Assembly (NCBI GenBank): GCA_016717335.1
Contig: JADKFS010000019.1
Coordinates: forward strand, 248,001-312,000
Origin: Candidatus Ribeiella danica
Lineage (GTDB): Bacteria; Chloroflexota; Chloroflexia; Chloroflexales; Roseiflexaceae
Reading direction: 5' to 3'
Length of the DNA: 64,000 nucleotides
Shown one piece after another: positions 62,518-64,000 of the stretch. How positions within the stretch are numbered: position 1 is the stretch's first letter; each line of letters starts with the position of its first letter. The translations under genes were made by a program, and so were the position numbers. The notes under the pieces are model-generated. The model saw nothing but the letters and a program-made list of their open reading frames with translations, did no database searches and was not told the DNA's origin.

Positions 62518-64000
62518 TCAAAGATCGGCGTACTCCTGCTTCACGAGCGCGGGCTCATCGACGCCGAGCAGCGCCAGCAGCTCGCGGATCAGCTCGGCCT
62601 TGGCGTCCGCGTCCTTGGCGCTCCAGGTGCGGCTCTTGATCTCCAGGTAGGGCCCGGGCTGGCTGTGGCCGACCAGACGGTCGATGTTCAGCGCGAAGTC
62701 GACATCTTTGTAGAGGATGCGCCAGCGCCGGCGGCGCTTCTCGATCTCGATCACGTGGTCCGGCTGAAAGTACTCGCGGTAGAAGCGCAGCGTTCGGTCG
62801 GCCGGGGCGGTGTAGCGCGCGCGGCCGAGCCAGGTCGCCGAGGGGTACTCGGTGCGGTCGGCCGGCGCCGTCAGCGTGATCGTATACTTCGGCTCCATGC
62901 GCGCGCCCGGGTCGAGCCGGTGGTCCTCGCGCAGCCGGATGCGGCCCTTGCTGGCGTCGTCCCAGCTGAAATACGAGTCGTACTGGGTGCGCTCGCTGGC
63001 CTTGGTGATCGCCACGTCCTCGTGGGCGAGCAGCCTGCCGACGCGCTCGGCCGTCTCGTCGGAGATGCGCGCCTTGGCCTGCACCTCGAACAGCTCGTCC
63101 TGCTGCACGCCGCCGATCGCCAGGATCTTGTCGAGCAGGTTCACCTCGCGCTCGGCCAGGAACGCGTCGATCCGGTCGGCGATCGCCTGGGCGCGCCGGA
63201 GGATCTCGCCCTCGTCGATCGTCTGCAGCCGCCGGTCGCGCATGAGCCAGCGCCCGTCGACCAGCACGTCGCGCACGTCGCCGGCGCGCGCGCTGTAGAC
63301 CAGGTGGGTGTAGATCGCGTCGGACGCGTAGGTGTAGCGCGGCGCGGAGTGCAGCCGCCCCAGCTCGACGATCGCGATGTCGGCGCGCTTGCCGGGCACC
63401 AGCGACCCGACCAGGTGGTCGAGGTGGATCGCGCGGGCGCCGAGCGAGGTCGCAAGCGCCAGCGCCTGCTGCGCCGGCACCGCCGTCGGGTCGCCGCTGG
63501 TGCCCTTGGGCAGCAGCGCGGCCAGGTGGATCTCGGCGAACATATCCTGGTCGTCGTTGGAGGCCGGTCCGTCGGTGCCCAGCCCGGTCCGCACGCCGGC
63601 GTCGATGAAGCGGCGGAACGGCGCGATCCCGCTGGCGAGCTTGAGGTTCGAGGTTGGGCAGGGCACCACGCCGACGCCGCGCTCGCGCAGGATGACGATA
63701 TCGTCCTCGGTGGCGTGAACGCCGTGGGCGGCGATGCAGCGCACGTCGAAGGCGCCGACGCGGTTGGCGTAGGCGATCGGCGTGGCGTCGCAGGCGGCGC
63801 GGCTCTCGGTCACCTCGCGGGCGGTCTCGGAGAGGTGGGTGTTGAGCGGCACGCCGTAGCGCCGGCACAGCGCCGCGGCCTCGTGGTAGATCTGGTCGGT
63901 GCAGGTGTAGGGCGCGTGCGGGGCGACCGTCGGGACGATCCGCTCGTGGCCGTGCCACTGCTCGATGAAGCGCCGCGCCCGATCCAGCCCCTCGTCGTAC
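62518..64000 (-). CDS. Amidohydrolase (MTA/SAH deaminase-like) fused to a C-terminal CYTH domain, N-terminus beyond window
   Basis: The frame enters from the right edge (DEGLDRARRFIEQWHG) and stops at 62518. The amidohydrolase part has VAPHAPYTCTDQI, LNTHLSETAREV, CIAAHGVHATEDDI, VVPCPTSNLKLASG, GLGTDGPASNDDQDMF (metal Asp) and the closing VPGKRADIAIVEL, all typical of the TrzA/MtaD group. After AFLAEREVNLLDKIL a second module of about 200 residues begins: ELFEVQAKARISDE, RIRLREDHR, YTITLTAPADR, HVIEIEKRRRRWRILYKDVD and YLEIKSRTWS. It resembles a CYTH (triphosphate tunnel) domain. This fusion is unusual. Confidence 0.82.
   Translation of the reverse strand, partial: YDEGLDRARRFIEQWHGHERIVPTVAPHAPYTCTDQIYHEAAALCRRYGVPLNTHLSETAREVTESRAACDATPIAYANRVGAFDVRCIAAHGVHATEDDIVILRERGVGVVPCPTSNLKLASGIAPFRRFIDAGVRTGLGTDGPASNDDQDMFAEIHLAALLPKGTSGDPTAVPAQQALALATSLGARAIHLDHLVGSLVPGKRADIAIVELGRLHSAPRYTYASDAIYTHLVYSARAGDVRDVLVDGRWLMRDRRLQTIDEGEILRRAQAIADRIDAFLAEREVNLLDKILAIGGVQQDELFEVQAKARISDETAERVGRLLAHEDVAITKASERTQYDSYFSWDDASKGRIRLREDHRLDPGARMEPKYTITLTAPADRTEYPSATWLGRARYTAPADRTLRFYREYFQPDHVIEIEKRRRRWRILYKDVDFALNIDRLVGHSQPGPYLEIKSRTWSAKDADAKAELIRELLALLGVDEPALVKQEYADL

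Overview
The window is high-GC bacterial chromosome. Gene content and order point to Chloroflexota (green non-sulfur lineage, class Chloroflexia, Roseiflexus/Kouleothrix-like); this placement is inferred, since there is no rRNA here. Supporting signs are a DUF6754/MutL-like/PxWL-repeat cluster, a SpoIIIAA-like R3H ATPase, type-2 IPP isomerase, a soluble MgtE_N-CBS protein beside an NRAMP transporter, and many odd intergenic repeats.

Layout. 0-7 kb: a cyclase-AAA regulator cut by the left edge, a GC-rich composite repeat, a clear M-box (Mg2+) riboswitch with terminator ahead of a PRC/MgtE_N/CBS protein and an NRAMP-type transporter, then an IS110-family element. 7-16.3 kb: secreted propeller/Ig protein, small Cys-rich ORF, corA, recF, fni, cyclophilin and a MutL-like protein. 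Every one of these except the small ORF is broken by one or more single-base frameshifts, and none is seen elsewhere in the window. 16-21.5 kb: four more genes of the MutL-like cluster (two membrane proteins, a 998-residue protein with about 22 PxWL repeats, DUF6754). 22-33 kb: receiver protein, dtd, then a reverse-strand run rpsA-clpC-radA-PIN/TRAM and a divergent alaS. 33-43 kb: a membrane protein with a possible baseplate-J-like region, ruvX, S58 peptidase, a DsbA-like lipoprotein with an in-frame TGA, zinc-ribbon protein, c-di-AMP receptor, tmk, R3H ATPase, GNAT-like protein, pdxST. 44-53 kb: tRNA-Gln, truncated GlmU-like enzyme, prs, CorB/CNNM protein, cdd, gnd, GH13 enzyme, orphan ParA plus alpha/beta hydrolase. 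53-64 kb: CNB-DUF1003 protein, GT-C-like membrane protein, cobalamin adenosyltransferase, tryptophanase, haem-binding protein, dipeptide epimerase, coaE, and an amidohydrolase-CYTH fusion cut by the right edge.

The most striking single observation is the DsbA-like gene (36842-37618, reverse). Its reading frame is intact except for one TGA exactly at the first cysteine of the CPFC redox motif. It is followed at a suitable distance by a two-part hairpin with a G in the second position of a five-base apical loop, which fits a bacterial SECIS element. This predicts a UPFC selenoprotein.

The second theme is repeats. About 18 sites carry hairpins built from reiterated 7-9 base words, a different word at most sites. 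Two of them lie in frame inside alaS and coaE, and others form the C-termini of RadA, Fni and the GlmU-like protein. Distinct from these are perfect 16-23 bp palindromes with three-base loops, a nested three-way palindrome, and a composite GC-rich repeat at three loci.
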